A stretch of 64,000 nt of DNA from Deltaproteobacteria bacterium (lineage in GTDB: Bacteria > Myxococcota_A > Polyangia > Polyangiales > Ga0077539). The notes beneath the pieces are model-generated. The model was not told the origin of the DNA. It saw only the letters and a program-made list of their open reading frames with translations, and ran no database searches. Positions 37,812 to 47,953 of this stretch are shown piece after piece. The stretch spans positions 1-64,000 of the forward strand of contig JADJAE010000029.1 in the NCBI GenBank assembly GCA_016704445.1. Direction: 5' to 3'. The translations under genes were made by a program, and so were the position numbers. The number at the start of each line of letters is the position of its first letter. The first letter of the stretch is position 1.

Positions 37812-39116
37812 ATGGACGATCACACCGTCGGCGGCATCGCAGGAACCCAGGCGAAGATCACCCCTTCGCTCGCGTGCAACAACGACTGCCGGTTTTGTTA
37901 TAACCGCGGCCAGAAGGAGCTCACGCGGCCGTTGACCGAGGAGCGCGTGCGAGCGCTGGTCGACGAGGCCGCGGCCACGTCGCCGTCGCAGCTCAACCTC
38001 ATCGGCGGCGAGGTCACGATCCTGCCGTATTTTCTTCGGGTGTTACGGTACGCGCAGGGGCGCTTCGGGGCGCTCTCGGTGAACACCAACGGCCGGCGCT
38101 TCTCCGACGCGGCGTTTGCGCGCGAGGCCGTCGACGCGGGCCTCACGGAGGTCGACATCTCGCTGCACGGCGCCACCGCGGCGGTGCACGACTACGTGTC
38201 GCGCGCGCCCGGTGCGTGGGCCGAGACCACCGCGGGCCTGCGCAACCTCACGGCGCTCCGCGGCGAGCTCGGGCAGCCCTCCGTGTCGGTCACCACCATC
38301 GTCCTCGACTGGAACGTCCATGAGCTCGCCGCCATCGGCACGGAGCTCGTCGCCCTGGGGGTGCCGTCGTGGCGCATCAAGTGGGCGTACGGCGCGCTCG
38401 GCGGGCACGCCGAGGGCGACCCGGCGGAATACATCGTCCGGTATGAAGAGGCCCTCGCGCACGTGCGGGCCGCGCTCGTGGCGCACGGGGCCACCCTCCA
38501 CGTGATCGTCCATGATGTTCCGGTGTGCCTGCTGGGCGACCTCCTGGCGTACAGCACCGTGCACGACCGTCACACGGTGGCCCGCTACGGCGACGACGGC
38601 CTCGAGGAGGAGGGCTCGGTGCTCGGCCGCTGGGGCGAGACCTCGCGGGTGTGCGACGGGTGCGTGGCGCGCGACCAGTGCTGCCACCCGAGCCCGGCGT
38701 ACGTGCGTCGCTTCGGGGACGCCGAGCTCACCGCCCTGACAGCGGAGTCGCTCGCCGAGGCGACCGCGCGCGCGGCGGCGTTTCGGCGCGAGGTCGAGGG
38801 GAAGCCGCGCGCCGCCGGGAGCGGGGCGGGGCGCTCGATGGAGCGGCCCGAGGTGCGCGACGCGTTCGCCCGGATGGACGTCGCGGCCCGCGAAGACCGC
38901 TGGGCCGAGGTGCGCGCGCAGGCGCTCCGGGTGCTCGCGCTTGCGCCGGAAGACGCGCAGGCCGCCCGGATGCGCGCCGTCGCCGAGGCCCACCTGCTCG
39001 ACCGGATGGCCCACGCGGCCGAGGCCCGCGGCGAGCACGGACGCGCGCGGCAGCTCCGTCGGCTCCTGGCGATGCACTACACCGAGCAGGACGAATCGCG
39101 GCGCGCGGCGCGGTAG
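37812..39116 (+). CDS. Radical SAM protein with helical repeat tail
   Basis: 434 aa. The [4Fe-4S]/SAM motif CX3CX2C is in 'SLACNNDCRFCYNRG'; 'LNLIGGEVTIL' is the GGE motif and 'LSVNTNGRR' follows. A second Cys set ('VCDGCVARDQCCHP') near residue 285 may bind another cluster as in SPASM/twitch proteins. From ~330 the sequence turns into charged helices resembling one or two TPR units ('REDRWAEVRAQALRVLALAP'). Substrate unknown; no precursor peptide gene is recognised nearby. The frame is open upstream to 37497, but ATG 37812 is the sensible start. Confidence 0.85.
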   Translation: MDDHTVGGIAGTQAKITPSLACNNDCRFCYNRGQKELTRPLTEERVRALVDEAAATSPSQLNLIGGEVTILPYFLRVLRYAQGRFGALSVNTNGRRFSDAAFAREAVDAGLTEVDISLHGATAAVHDYVSRAPGAWAETTAGLRNLTALRGELGQPSVSVTTIVLDWNVHELAAIGTELVALGVPSWRIKWAYGALGGHAEGDPAEYIVRYEEALAHVRAALVAHGATLHVIVHDVPVCLLGDLLAYSTVHDRHTVARYGDDGLEEEGSVLGRWGETSRVCDGCVARDQCCHPSPAYVRRFGDAELTALTAESLAEATARAAAFRREVEGKPRAAGSGAGRSMERPEVRDAFARMDVAAREDRWAEVRAQALRVLALAPEDAQAARMRAVAEAHLLDRMAHAAEARGEHGRARQLRRLLAMHYTEQDESRRAAR

Positions 39117-39230
39117 ACCGGGTGGGGGCGCGGGGCGTGGGCGGGTCGAGGCGAGACGCGCGGTCGGCATTCGGCCGCGGTCTCGGCAATGGAAATGGCG
39201 TGCACGCCGGAGGGCGAATAGCCTGCGCGG

Positions 39231-39778
39231 ATGAAGGCAGTCGCGTCGACGGGTGGGCTCGAAGATCTCAAGGTGCTCACGCTGCCGTTGCCCGAGCCCG
39301 GGCCCGGCGAGGTGCGGGTCGACGTGCACGCGAGCGCGCTCAACCCCGCGGACGTGAAGGTGCTTTCGGGGGAGTTGGCGGGAAACTTCCTGCACGGGAA
39401 AGCAAAGCCGCTGGTGGTGGGCTGGGACGTCGTGGGGGTGGTCTCCGCGGTGGGAGCCGACGCCGACCTGCCGCGGCGTACGCCTGGTGGGAACTCCGAT
39501 CGCTGCTCGCGCCCGGCGGCGCTTATGTCACCACGCTGCCCGGCCCGGGACTCCTGCTGGGGAAGGCACTGAGCTGGACGACCGGGACGCGTTGCGAGTT
39601 CGTCAGCACGGTGCCCCGTCGGAAGGACCTCGAGCTGCTCGCGCGCTGGGTGAGCGAAGGGATGCGACCGGCGATCGACTCCACCTTCCCGGTCCGGGAC
39701 CTGCGGGCCGCGCTGGAGCGCATGAAGGGAGGGGGAATGCGGGGGCGCGTGGTCATCGAGGTGCAAGGCGGGTTCTGA
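39231..39778 (+). pseudogene. Zinc-type quinone oxidoreductase/MDR pseudogene with internal deletion
   Basis: Frame 3 gives the N-terminal GroES-like start of a medium-chain dehydrogenase ('LPEPGPGEVRVDVHASALNP', 'VVGWDVVGVVSAVGADAD'). Near 39470 it breaks, and frame 2 gives the C-terminal end ('LLAPGGAYVTTLPGPG', 'LERMKGGGMRGRVVIEV'). Members are ~330 aa; about half is missing, including the NAD(P)H-binding core. The junction is also out of frame, so this is a true deletion remnant and not a single-base error. Confidence 0.85.
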
Positions 39779-39791
39779 TATCGGATGAGTG

Positions 39792-39902
39792 TCACTCGGG
39801 TCTGACACTTGCGCCGCGCCTCTCCATCCCCTTCGCGCGGGTCGGGGGGTTCGGTGCGCTGCAGGCGACGGCGAGCGCGACGAGCAGCGCGGAGGGCTTC
39901 AT
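39792..39902 (-). pseudogene. Lipoprotein signal-peptide stub (36 aa)
   Basis: An ATG at 39902 begins a short frame with a textbook lipoprotein start: basic residue, hydrophobic core and 'LLVALAVAC' with Cys at 14. It stops after 36 residues at 39792. It looks like the 5' remnant of a lipoprotein gene or a very small lipoprotein. It lies just beside the duplicated block beginning at 39928. Confidence 0.4.
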
Positions 39903-39927
39903 CGGTCGGTGATACCCCTTAGGGAGA

Positions 39928-40207
39928 GCGCCGCGCGACGCTCACCCCCACGGGACAAAGTCTCGGTTCGCGTGAATCAGTGACGGATGACCACGCGACC
40001 GGGACCCGGGGTGTTGACCACGGTGTTGCCCCGACGGCCGGTTCGCACGACGGTGGTGTTGCCCCGCCCGGGCGGGTTGACGACGACGGGCCGTGCCGTA
40101 GCGGGGGCGACGACGGTGGTCACGCGGGTGCGGTGGCCGGTGCGCACGACGACGCGCTGGGCGGACGCCTCGAGGGGCAACGACAACGTGACGGCGAGAA
40201 CGAGGAG
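39928..40207 (+). repeat. 280-bp duplicated block, copy 1
   Basis: Nearly identical to 49699-49978 in direct orientation. Differences are a few substitutions and one pair of compensating single-base indels around 40088-40101. It contains all but the start of the small exported-protein gene. A further 40 bp (40353-40392) matches 49979-50018, so copy 2 lacks the 145 bp in between. Confidence 0.9.
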
Positions 40208-40222
40208 CAGACGGTGCATCAT
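39977..40222 (-). CDS. Small exported Arg/Val/Thr-rich repeat protein
   Basis: 81 aa from ATG 40222, with AGGAGA 6 bases upstream. A signal peptide ('RLLLVLAVTLSLPLEASA') is followed by a short basic domain with degenerate repeats of the type VVRTGHRT / TTVVRTGRRGNTVVN, rich in Arg, Val, Thr and Gly. Function unknown; repeated basic strands suggest a periplasmic or surface peptide. A second copy at 49748-49978 has lost its start. Confidence 0.65.
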   Translation of the reverse strand: MMHRLLLVLAVTLSLPLEASAQRVVVRTGHRTRVTTVVAPATARPVVVNPPGRGNTTVVRTGRRGNTVVNTPGPGRVVIRH

Positions 40223-40352
40223 GGGAGGTCTCCTGTGGAGCCGACAGGAGCCCGTCGAGTCACGACCGTACGCCGACCCCGACGGGACGCCTTGCCGCCC
40301 CCGGCCAAGGGTAGGTGACATCCGCGCTAGACATCAACTGCTCGAGTCCGAC

Positions 40353-40392
40353 CTGACGACGTTGGGGGCGCTCGAGGTGGCGGGCGGGCGGC
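40353..40392 (+). repeat. 40-bp block shared with the TPR fragment at 49979
   Basis: These bases, encoding LTTLGALEV in one frame, match 49979-50018 with one substitution. At the second site the reading frame continues into a TPR-like sequence, while here it runs into unrelated DNA after about 40392. It marks the right edge of the duplicated segment in copy 1. Confidence 0.75.
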
Positions 40393-40478
40393 CACCCATC
40401 GGGCGCCCACCGGATCACCTGCAGCGCCTGCCCGGCCGGGTCGACCAGCCACGCGTGCGTGACGCCCGCGGGTAGCGT
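40390..40478 (-). pseudogene. Uma2-like endonuclease fragment
   Basis: On the minus strand about 29 residues read 'LPAGVTHAWLVDPAGQALQV' and then IRWAPDGW, closely resembling the conserved 'GV-W-VDP--R-LEV-R' segment of Uma2 (DUF820) family proteins, which have a PD-(D/E)XK nuclease-like fold. Neither start nor remainder is present. It is a relic in a stretch of gene fragments. Confidence 0.45.
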
Positions 40479-40484
40479 CGGAGC

Positions 40485-41435
40485 ATGGCTAGCAAACGCA
40501 GAGTGGTCGTCGAGGAATCACCGATCCGGCAGGGCATCTTCGCCAGCGGTGCCGACGCCTTCGGCCTCGCCTCACTCGTGCAGGGCTTCGGGCGCACCGA
40601 GGAAGATGATCGCCTCTTCGCGCTCGGCTGGCCGCACCTCGTGTACCTCGTGCCGGGCGACGCCTCGGCGAAGGAGCTCGCGGACGGGCCGAAGTTCGCG
40701 GCGAAGTGCGTCTTCGGTACGGGCGAGGTGAAGGTGGGCGTCGCACCGCGCATGTTGCGGTTCCTCCGGGCCCTGCGCGCGGATTCGACCGACTACTCCG
40801 GCATTCAGGAAGGTGGACCACTCACGGACGCAGAGGTCGACGCGCTGGTGGACTTTGCAGCCAGCGAGCAGTTCGGAGCGATGGTGACCTACCTGCTCGA
40901 GGCGCTGCGCTCGCCTTCGGAGATCCTGGAGAAGCTGCTGAAGGTGCTCGAGGCCCGCGACGCCGCCGCCTGGTTCAAGCATCCGGTGGATGCGTTCGGA
41001 GGAGGCGCCATCCACGGGACGCACTTCCTGCGATTGCGTGTGCCTCAGCCCGAGTCGGCGCGCGCCGGGGAGCGCCTCGCGGCCCTCCTGGCGAAGCTCG
41101 ACGCGGTCGAGGGAGAGAAGTTCGGCCACGCCTTCAAGATGCTGCAGCGGGTGGTGAGAGGCCGACCCGAGCAGGTCCGCCACCTCTCGGACCTCGAGTT
41201 CCTGGGGCCCGGAGACGCGCAGCGCATTCGTGACGAGGTCCTTCCGAAGCTCGCGACGATGAAGCCGGCCGATCGCGAGTGGCCCGACGCGCGGTTGATC
41301 TTCCTCGGCGGAGAGCCGGTGCTGCTCGCGCACGTCGAGCACCACCAGCGCTTCCACAAAGAGGCGCAACGAACGCTGATGAGCGACCTCGCGCGCATGG
41401 CGCACCCGAAGGCCGTCGCGTTGACGACGGGTTGA
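40485..41435 (+). CDS. Hypothetical protein, member A of a local paralogous family
   Basis: 316 aa, soluble, no signal peptide. The C-terminal part has 'EWPDARLIFLGGEPVLLAHV', which aligns with 'WPDARLAFLGGPAVTAHYL' in the product of 44581-45672 and 'EFDARAVWLGGDAVLPLY' in that of 42253-43485. Upstream 'LEFLGPGDAQRIRDEVL' also matches both in position. The family is unnamed to me. Helical content suggests a repeat-like alpha fold. Start ATG 40485 has only weak upstream signal. Confidence 0.6.
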   Translation: MASKRRVVVEESPIRQGIFASGADAFGLASLVQGFGRTEEDDRLFALGWPHLVYLVPGDASAKELADGPKFAAKCVFGTGEVKVGVAPRMLRFLRALRADSTDYSGIQEGGPLTDAEVDALVDFAASEQFGAMVTYLLEALRSPSEILEKLLKVLEARDAAAWFKHPVDAFGGGAIHGTHFLRLRVPQPESARAGERLAALLAKLDAVEGEKFGHAFKMLQRVVRGRPEQVRHLSDLEFLGPGDAQRIRDEVLPKLATMKPADREWPDARLIFLGGEPVLLAHVEHHQRFHKEAQRTLMSDLARMAHPKAVALTTG

Positions 41436-41506
41436 GATTGCCGCCAGTGTCGGGGCGTTCGGCGTCCTGTCCTCACGGCCGACGGTTGAACGGAGAACGC
41501 ACACCC

Positions 41507-42241
41507 ATGGACCCGTCCGAGTTTCAGCTGCGTCAGGTGCTCGAAACCATCGAGCGCGCTCACGCGCCGGTCGTGGCCACCGCGCTCGCGGCGTGCGAGC
41601 CACGGATCATCCCTGCGCTCCGCGTGCCCGAGGCCGTGACGCGCGCGGCCCTCGCCGCCGCGGGGCTGCCCGCGAGCGACGCGATCCTTGCCTTCGAGGC
41701 GCTGTACGGCGGCCTGGTGTGCGACCTGACGGCCGATGGTCGGGGCCGCATCGAGGAGCCCGTGCTGCGCTTCGGCGCCTACGCGTGCGTCACCTCGCAG
41801 CGCGCGCCGGACGCGTACTTCGCCTCGACGGAGTACGCGCCCGTGGTCTTCACGTGGGGCGACATCGCGTACGTGATGGACGCCGCGGGGCGTGCCTACG
41901 CGGCCAACCTCGACACGGCGGCGTGGCCGTTTGCACCCGATGGCCGCGCGCTGGTGGCGCGCATCGCACTCTACGATGCGATCGTGCGGCTGCGGACCCT
42001 CGGTGCGCCCGCGGACGGCGGCGCGCACTACCTCGAACTGGAGGGGCTGCGGGCCGACGAGCTGGCGCGGACGCTGGGCGTCCCGTCGATCCCCGAGGCG
42101 ACCGACGAGACCGCGCGGTTCTTCGGCGATGGCGTCGTGTTCATCGTCGACGAGACGGCCGATGGCCCGTCGGCGGCCGAGCAGCCGGTGACCCTGATCG
42201 CGAGCAGCGACCCGTCGCGCCTGGCACGCATCTCTCGATAG
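41507..42241 (+). CDS. Hypothetical protein (244 aa)
   Basis: ATG 41507 has CGGAGA upstream. The sequence alternates Ala-rich helices with a central beta-like part ('FGAYACVTSQRAPDAYF', 'PVVFTWGDIAYVMDAAGRAY'). No signal peptide. No family assigned; the size and the neighbour set (WG, LRR, paralog family) are reminiscent of immunity or adaptor proteins but no diagnostic motif is visible. It converges on the gene at 42253 with only 11 bp between stops. Confidence 0.55.
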   Translation: MDPSEFQLRQVLETIERAHAPVVATALAACEPRIIPALRVPEAVTRAALAAAGLPASDAILAFEALYGGLVCDLTADGRGRIEEPVLRFGAYACVTSQRAPDAYFASTEYAPVVFTWGDIAYVMDAAGRAYAANLDTAAWPFAPDGRALVARIALYDAIVRLRTLGAPADGGAHYLELEGLRADELARTLGVPSIPEATDETARFFGDGVVFIVDETADGPSAAEQPVTLIASSDPSRLARISR

Positions 42242-42252
42242 GACGACGAGCG

Positions 42253-43485
42253 CTACTCGCAGCGCGTGAGCACCGCGAGCCAGCGCTTGCTCTCCGCCGC
42301 GGTCGGCTTCAACTGCGCCCAGGCGGTCACGCGTGACTGCTCGAGCGCCACGCCATCCGCGCTGAAGAAATGGATCAGGTACGCGGTCGTGTCCGTGTCC
42401 CACTCGCCGCGCAGGTTCGCGTAGCGCTCGGCCGCTGCGCGCAGCGCGACGGCCTCCTGGCGGGCCTGGCCGCGGACGTCGGTGATCGCCACGACGAGGT
42501 CCGTCACGAGCGCGTCGAACGCCGCCTCGATCGCGGCGGGTGTCATGCGCTTCGCTGGTTCCGGCGCCGCCTTCGCGGCCGCGTCCTTCTTCGTCGCGCC
42601 CTTCGCCTCCAGGATAGCCGCCAGCGCTTCCGCGTCCTCGCCCTGAAACATCGCGACGGAGTCCGCGACGAACTGCACGGCGGCCTTCGGCGTCTTCTTC
42701 ACGTTCTTCGCGTAGAGCGGCAGCACTGCGTCACCCCCGAGCCACACCGCGCGCGCGTCGAACTCGACCTGCCCCTTCGCGCTGCGAATCGCATCCACGA
42801 CGAACTTCGCATCGTCCGAGAACAGCCACACCGCCGGCGGGGTCCACGAATAGTCGCTCGCGGCGAGCGCGTCCTTCCCGCGCAGCACCATGTCCAGCCT
42901 CGCGAGCGGCGGCGACTCCGACCGCACGTCCGCGATCGCGGCGAGGCGTGCGCGCGCCGCCTTCGCAGCCTCCGCGTCCGCGCGCAGGAGGAGAAATCCC
43001 GCGGCGATCGCGGCCCCTTCTTGCGCGTACGCGGACTCGTAACGACCCTGGTTCTTCTTCGCGGCGGCCGCCAACGCCTCGAACGCCGCCACGAGCGCTG
43101 CCAGCGCCGCCTCGTTTCCGGCGAGCTCCTCCAGCGCGTACACGAGCGCCTCGAACTGGAACGGATACCCGTGACCGAACGCGACGAGCGCGTGCTCCAG
43201 GATCGCCGCGGGCTCCTTCGGGCCGAGCGGCGCGGAGTTCGCGAGCGCGGCCGCGGCCTTCTTCGACTCGCCCACCTTCGAGATCACGCCCATCCCGCGG
43301 GCAAAGCGTAGGGCCATTTCCTTCGGCCAGCGAGCGAAGTACACGGGGTCGACGGCGTCGAGCACCTTCGCCGCGGCGCGCGCGGGATTCGCGTCATCCG
43401 CGTGCGACGCCTCGAGCACCATGAGGTGTGGGAAACCTCGCCCGAGGAGCGCGGATGCATCCGGCGACGATGTCGTGGGGCTCAT
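42253..43485 (-). CDS. Hypothetical protein, member C of a local paralogous family
   Basis: 410 aa from ATG 43485. Ala-rich and helical. 'GFLLLRADAEAAKAARARLA', 'PPLARLDMVLRGKDALAAS', and 'FDARAVWLGGDAVLPLYAKN' align with 'LLRVPADLGRVLRARLEAVF', 'SPMRALDLVLHGGAAARRS' and 'WPDARLAFLGGPAVTAHYL' of the 44581-45672 product. A Lys/Ala-rich hinge near residue 285 precedes an extra C-terminal domain of ~110 aa absent from the other members. Cytoplasmic; role unknown. Confidence 0.6.
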   Translation of the reverse strand: MSPTTSSPDASALLGRGFPHLMVLEASHADDANPARAAAKVLDAVDPVYFARWPKEMALRFARGMGVISKVGESKKAAAALANSAPLGPKEPAAILEHALVAFGHGYPFQFEALVYALEELAGNEAALAALVAAFEALAAAAKKNQGRYESAYAQEGAAIAAGFLLLRADAEAAKAARARLAAIADVRSESPPLARLDMVLRGKDALAASDYSWTPPAVWLFSDDAKFVVDAIRSAKGQVEFDARAVWLGGDAVLPLYAKNVKKTPKAAVQFVADSVAMFQGEDAEALAAILEAKGATKKDAAAKAAPEPAKRMTPAAIEAAFDALVTDLVVAITDVRGQARQEAVALRAAAERYANLRGEWDTDTTAYLIHFFSADGVALEQSRVTAWAQLKPTAAESKRWLAVLTRCE

Positions 43486-43540
43486 CGCGAGCGAAGGTCG
43501 CGCGGTGGTTTGGCCCTCGTCAACCGACGCGCGGTCGCCG

Positions 43541-44542
43541 CTACGGCCGCAGGTCTTGCATCTCGGGAGCGAAGCCCCCGGCGGGCTGCCAGACCCACCG
43601 CCCGTCGCGGTCGATGTAGCCGTACACGTGCTCGCGCTTCCGGTCGGCGTGGGCCCGCGCGAGGCCGCCCTCGAAGTGGCCCGCGTTGTAGAGCACCGGG
43701 CGCACGACGTACTCGCCGCGCGGGTCGATGTACCCCCACTTCGTGAACGAGTTCGGGTCGTCGTCCGATCCGGCCACCGCGCGGCCCTCGCGGAAGTTGG
43801 CGGCCCTGCCCGGCCGCGCGGAGATCGCGAGCGCGCCCTGCCGGTCGAGGTAGCCGTACGTCGAGTCCGGCAGCGAGACGAGGGCCAGACCTTCCTTGAA
43901 GGCGTTGAGCTCGTTTCCGTCGAGGGGGCCGTACGCCTCGGCGATGACCACGCGGCCCTCGCGGTCGATGAAGCGCCCGGTGCCGTTGTCGTCGACGCGC
44001 GCGAGGCCCTCGGAGAACGGCTCGGCCCAGTCGAAGCGGGCATCGATGACGAAGCGGTCCGTCGCATCGACGTAGCCGAACCGGCCCGTCGCAGGATCGA
44101 CCCGCGCGGCGAGGCCCTCGAAGAACGCCAGGTCGCCGCGCTCCCTCGGCGCGATGACCCAGTCGCCGTGACGGTCGATGACGCCGTGCAGGAGGGTCTT
44201 CGCGTCCTGCGCGATGGCGAAGCCCTCGTGAAAGGCCTCGCACTGACCAAACCGCGGCGCGATCGCGAACGCGCCGTCGCGCCCGATGTATCCGTAGGCC
44301 TTTCCGCGCTTCGCCTTCGCGAGCCCGTCGACGAACCAGTGCGCCTCCGCGATGGTCGGCGCGATGACCTCCGCGCCCGTCGCGTCGATGTAGCCGAAGC
44401 CCTTCGGCCCCTTCACCCGCCCGAGCCCGTCGTGGAAGACGTCGACAAACTTGTACTGCGGCGCGACCACCACCGCGCCGTCTCGGTCGATGTACCCGCC
44501 GAGGCGCTTCTCGACGATGGGATACAATCGTGCCGTGGTCAT
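43541..44542 (-). CDS. WG-repeat protein
   Basis: 333 aa made of about nine WG (KWG-like) beta repeats, each with a core like 'GYIDRDGAVVVAPQY', 'GYIDATGAEVIAPT', 'GYIGRDGAFAIAPRFGQC' and 'WGYIDPRGEYVVRPVLY'. No signal peptide, so it is probably cytoplasmic. WG repeats form protein-binding beta structures; the ligand is unknown. The last unit ends with 'GYIDRDGRWVWQPAGG'. Lies between two members of the paralogous family. Confidence 0.82.
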   Translation of the reverse strand: MTTARLYPIVEKRLGGYIDRDGAVVVAPQYKFVDVFHDGLGRVKGPKGFGYIDATGAEVIAPTIAEAHWFVDGLAKAKRGKAYGYIGRDGAFAIAPRFGQCEAFHEGFAIAQDAKTLLHGVIDRHGDWVIAPRERGDLAFFEGLAARVDPATGRFGYVDATDRFVIDARFDWAEPFSEGLARVDDNGTGRFIDREGRVVIAEAYGPLDGNELNAFKEGLALVSLPDSTYGYLDRQGALAISARPGRAANFREGRAVAGSDDDPNSFTKWGYIDPRGEYVVRPVLYNAGHFEGGLARAHADRKREHVYGYIDRDGRWVWQPAGGFAPEMQDLRP

Positions 44543-44580
44543 GGGCGGCACGGTGCCCGGTGCGCACCGCACGCGTCCAG

Positions 44581-45668
44581 CTATCGGCCCGCGAGCCACG
44601 CCGCGGCCCGCTGCTTCGACCGCGGAATCGCGGCGAGGGCGGTGAAGAGCGCGACCGTCTCGGCGGAGTCGATGGGCGCAAACGAGTCCATCACGAATTC
44701 GAGGCAGGTCGGACGGATCTTCGAGACCCACGGGAGGTAGTGCGCCGTCACCGCAGGCCCGCCGAGAAACGCGAGGCGCGCGTCGGGCCACCAGAACATC
44801 GCCTTCCGGGGCATCTCCTCCTGCGCCACGATCTGCCGCACGAACGCCGCATCGTCGACGAGGTGCTGCAGCCCCTGCAGGTCGACGCCGTGGAGGATGG
44901 GCATCAGGCTGCGCCGCGCGGCCGCACCGCCGTGCAGCACGAGGTCGAGCGCGCGCATGGGCGAGTCGGTCTCTTCGCGATCGCGCGGTCCGGGCTCGCG
45001 CGTCGGGCAGAGGCGCACGAACACCGCTTCGAGGCGCGCACGGAGGACCCTCCCCAAGTCGGCCGGAACGCGCAGCAGCACGAAGCCCAGGAGGAAGACG
45101 CTGTACGCGGCGAAGCGCGGAAGCGGGTCGCGGGCCTCGAGCGTCGCGGTGATCGCTTCGGCCACCAACTCGGGGCCGAACATCGCCTCGAGCAGGAAGT
45201 AGAAATCCGTGGTGCCCGGCGGCTGCGGCGAGACGCGATCGATCATCGCGGCGATGAGCGCGACGGCCTCGTCGCGGGCGATCGGCGCGCCGTCGGCGAC
45301 CACGGCAGTCGCCGCGTCGGTCCAGTTGTGAGGCCAGACGACGGGCGACGCGAGCGCCCGGATGAGCCGGTGGGCGACCGCGTGCGGCCAGGCCATGCGA
45401 CCGACGATCGGGGTCACGTCGACGATCGCGCTGCGCACGAGCGCGCACGCCTGCGCGTCGTCGAGGGGCTCGTCGGTGAGGTACCGGCAATAGGGGAAAC
45501 CCAGCGCGAACTCGAGGTCCGTCGTGGGCGAGAAGGTGAACCCGGGGCGCAGCGTCGGCGCGCCGTACGCGGCAGCACCGGCCTCGAACGCGCGGGTCAC
45601 ACGACGGAGCGCGGGCGCCAGGTCGGCGGAGGTCGATCGGGCGGACAAGTTTGATCCGCGACCGAACC

Positions 45669-45672
<4 letters not shown>
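44581..45672 (-). CDS. Hypothetical protein, member D of a local paralogous family, coupled to a kinase gene
   Basis: 363 aa from GTG 45672, which overlaps the kinase stop (GTGA), so the two are translated together. It shares with the 42253-43485 product the blocks 'LLRVPADLGRVLRARLEAVF', 'SPMRALDLVLHGG' and 'WPDARLAFLGGPAVTAHYL', in the same order. It has no signal peptide or membrane segment. Coupling suggests it is a substrate, regulator or effector of the kinase (inference). Confidence 0.62.
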
Positions 45673-46994
<1,322 letters not shown>

Positions 46995-47052
46995 GCCGCG
47001 GGTCACCGTATCGTCGGCCCCCGTGCGTTGGCAAGCCGCGGCTCCGCGTCGT

Positions 47053-47931
47053 TCAGGGCCGCCGGCTGACGCTGACCTGCAGGTCGCTGACGATGAAGTT
47101 GCCGGGGTTGTTGCCCATGCCGTTGCCCGGTCCCCCGCCGGGGATCGCCGGGTTGCGGATCGCGTCGAGGCGCAGGCCGGTGAGCTGCGACGCCGTGACG
47201 TCGAGCGTGATGGTGTACGTCGAGGCCGTCATCCCCGGCGAGGTCAGGAACGCGCCCGCGTCGTAGGCGATCGTGACGGCGTTCGTCGCCGCGGCGGAGA
47301 CGAAGGTGAGGGGGGTGGTCCAGATGCCCGGGAGGCCCAGGTTGCCGCCCGAGACGAGCCCGTTGGCGAACTGGTCCCGCGCTGCCGTCGTCAGGGCGAA
47401 GCGAAAGCTCGCGAGGCGAAACCCTGCGACGTTGTTCACCATCGTGATCACCACGCGGGTGCCGTTCGTCGACGCGGGGGTGGTCGACATGAACTCGAAC
47501 ACCGCGCTCTCCTCCGAGACGGCCCCGATGCCCGGCGGAGCGATGCCCCATCCCTGTCCCCCGGCAGGGTTGGAGTCGATGGCGTGCGTGACCTCGTACA
47601 TGGGCTGCGAGAAGGACGCCGTGGCACTCTGGAGCGTCACCACCGTCGGCTCGAAGCCCACCGGCATGTCCACCGGAACATCCCGAGGGACGTCAGGGAC
47701 ATCAGGGACGTCGCGCACGTCCGTCACAACGGAGACGTCGGGGACATCACGGACGTCGGGGACATCACGGACGTCGGGGACATCACGGACGTCGCGAGCG
47801 TCCATCGCGATCGCAACGTCTGATGCATCGGTGACCTCGGGGCGGTCGGTCGGCGCGGCGGCATACTGGAGCTCAACGCACCCGACGGTGGTGAGCGCGA
47901 GGTACGCGACATGGAGCGAGGTGATTCGCAT
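47053..47931 (-). CDS. Lipoprotein with Asp-Val repeat linker
   Basis: 292 aa from ATG 47931. Lipobox 'LALTTVGC'. Residues ~40-85 repeat (R/P)DVPDV and form an acidic stalk encoded by an 18-bp tandem repeat. The ~200-aa C-terminal domain is beta-rich ('LQSATASFSQPMYEVTHAID', 'NPAGGQGWGI', 'FIVSDLQVSV'), resembling carbohydrate-binding F5/8-type or PEP-associated surface folds ('AID-NP--G-GW' pattern). Surface anchoring likely; ligand unknown. Confidence 0.7.
   Translation of the reverse strand: MRITSLHVAYLALTTVGCVELQYAAAPTDRPEVTDASDVAIAMDARDVRDVPDVRDVPDVRDVPDVSVVTDVRDVPDVPDVPRDVPVDMPVGFEPTVVTLQSATASFSQPMYEVTHAIDSNPAGGQGWGIAPPGIGAVSEESAVFEFMSTTPASTNGTRVVITMVNNVAGFRLASFRFALTTAARDQFANGLVSGGNLGLPGIWTTPLTFVSAAATNAVTIAYDAGAFLTSPGMTASTYTITLDVTASQLTGLRLDAIRNPAIPGGGPGNGMGNNPGNFIVSDLQVSVSRRP
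47734..47796 (-). repeat. 18-bp tandem repeat coding for an Asp-Val stalk
   Basis: Three complete copies of gacgtcggggacatcacg (starts 47734, 47752, 47770) plus a partial one. Period 18 keeps the frame, so copy changes would lengthen or shorten the lipoprotein stalk. Degenerate copies continue to about 47690. Confidence 0.85.
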
Positions 47932-47953
47932 CGTCTTCCGCGACTCCAATGGA

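Noticed and set aside
47734..47796. CRISPR-like array
   Set aside because: Units are contiguous with no spacers and encode a lipoprotein stalk.
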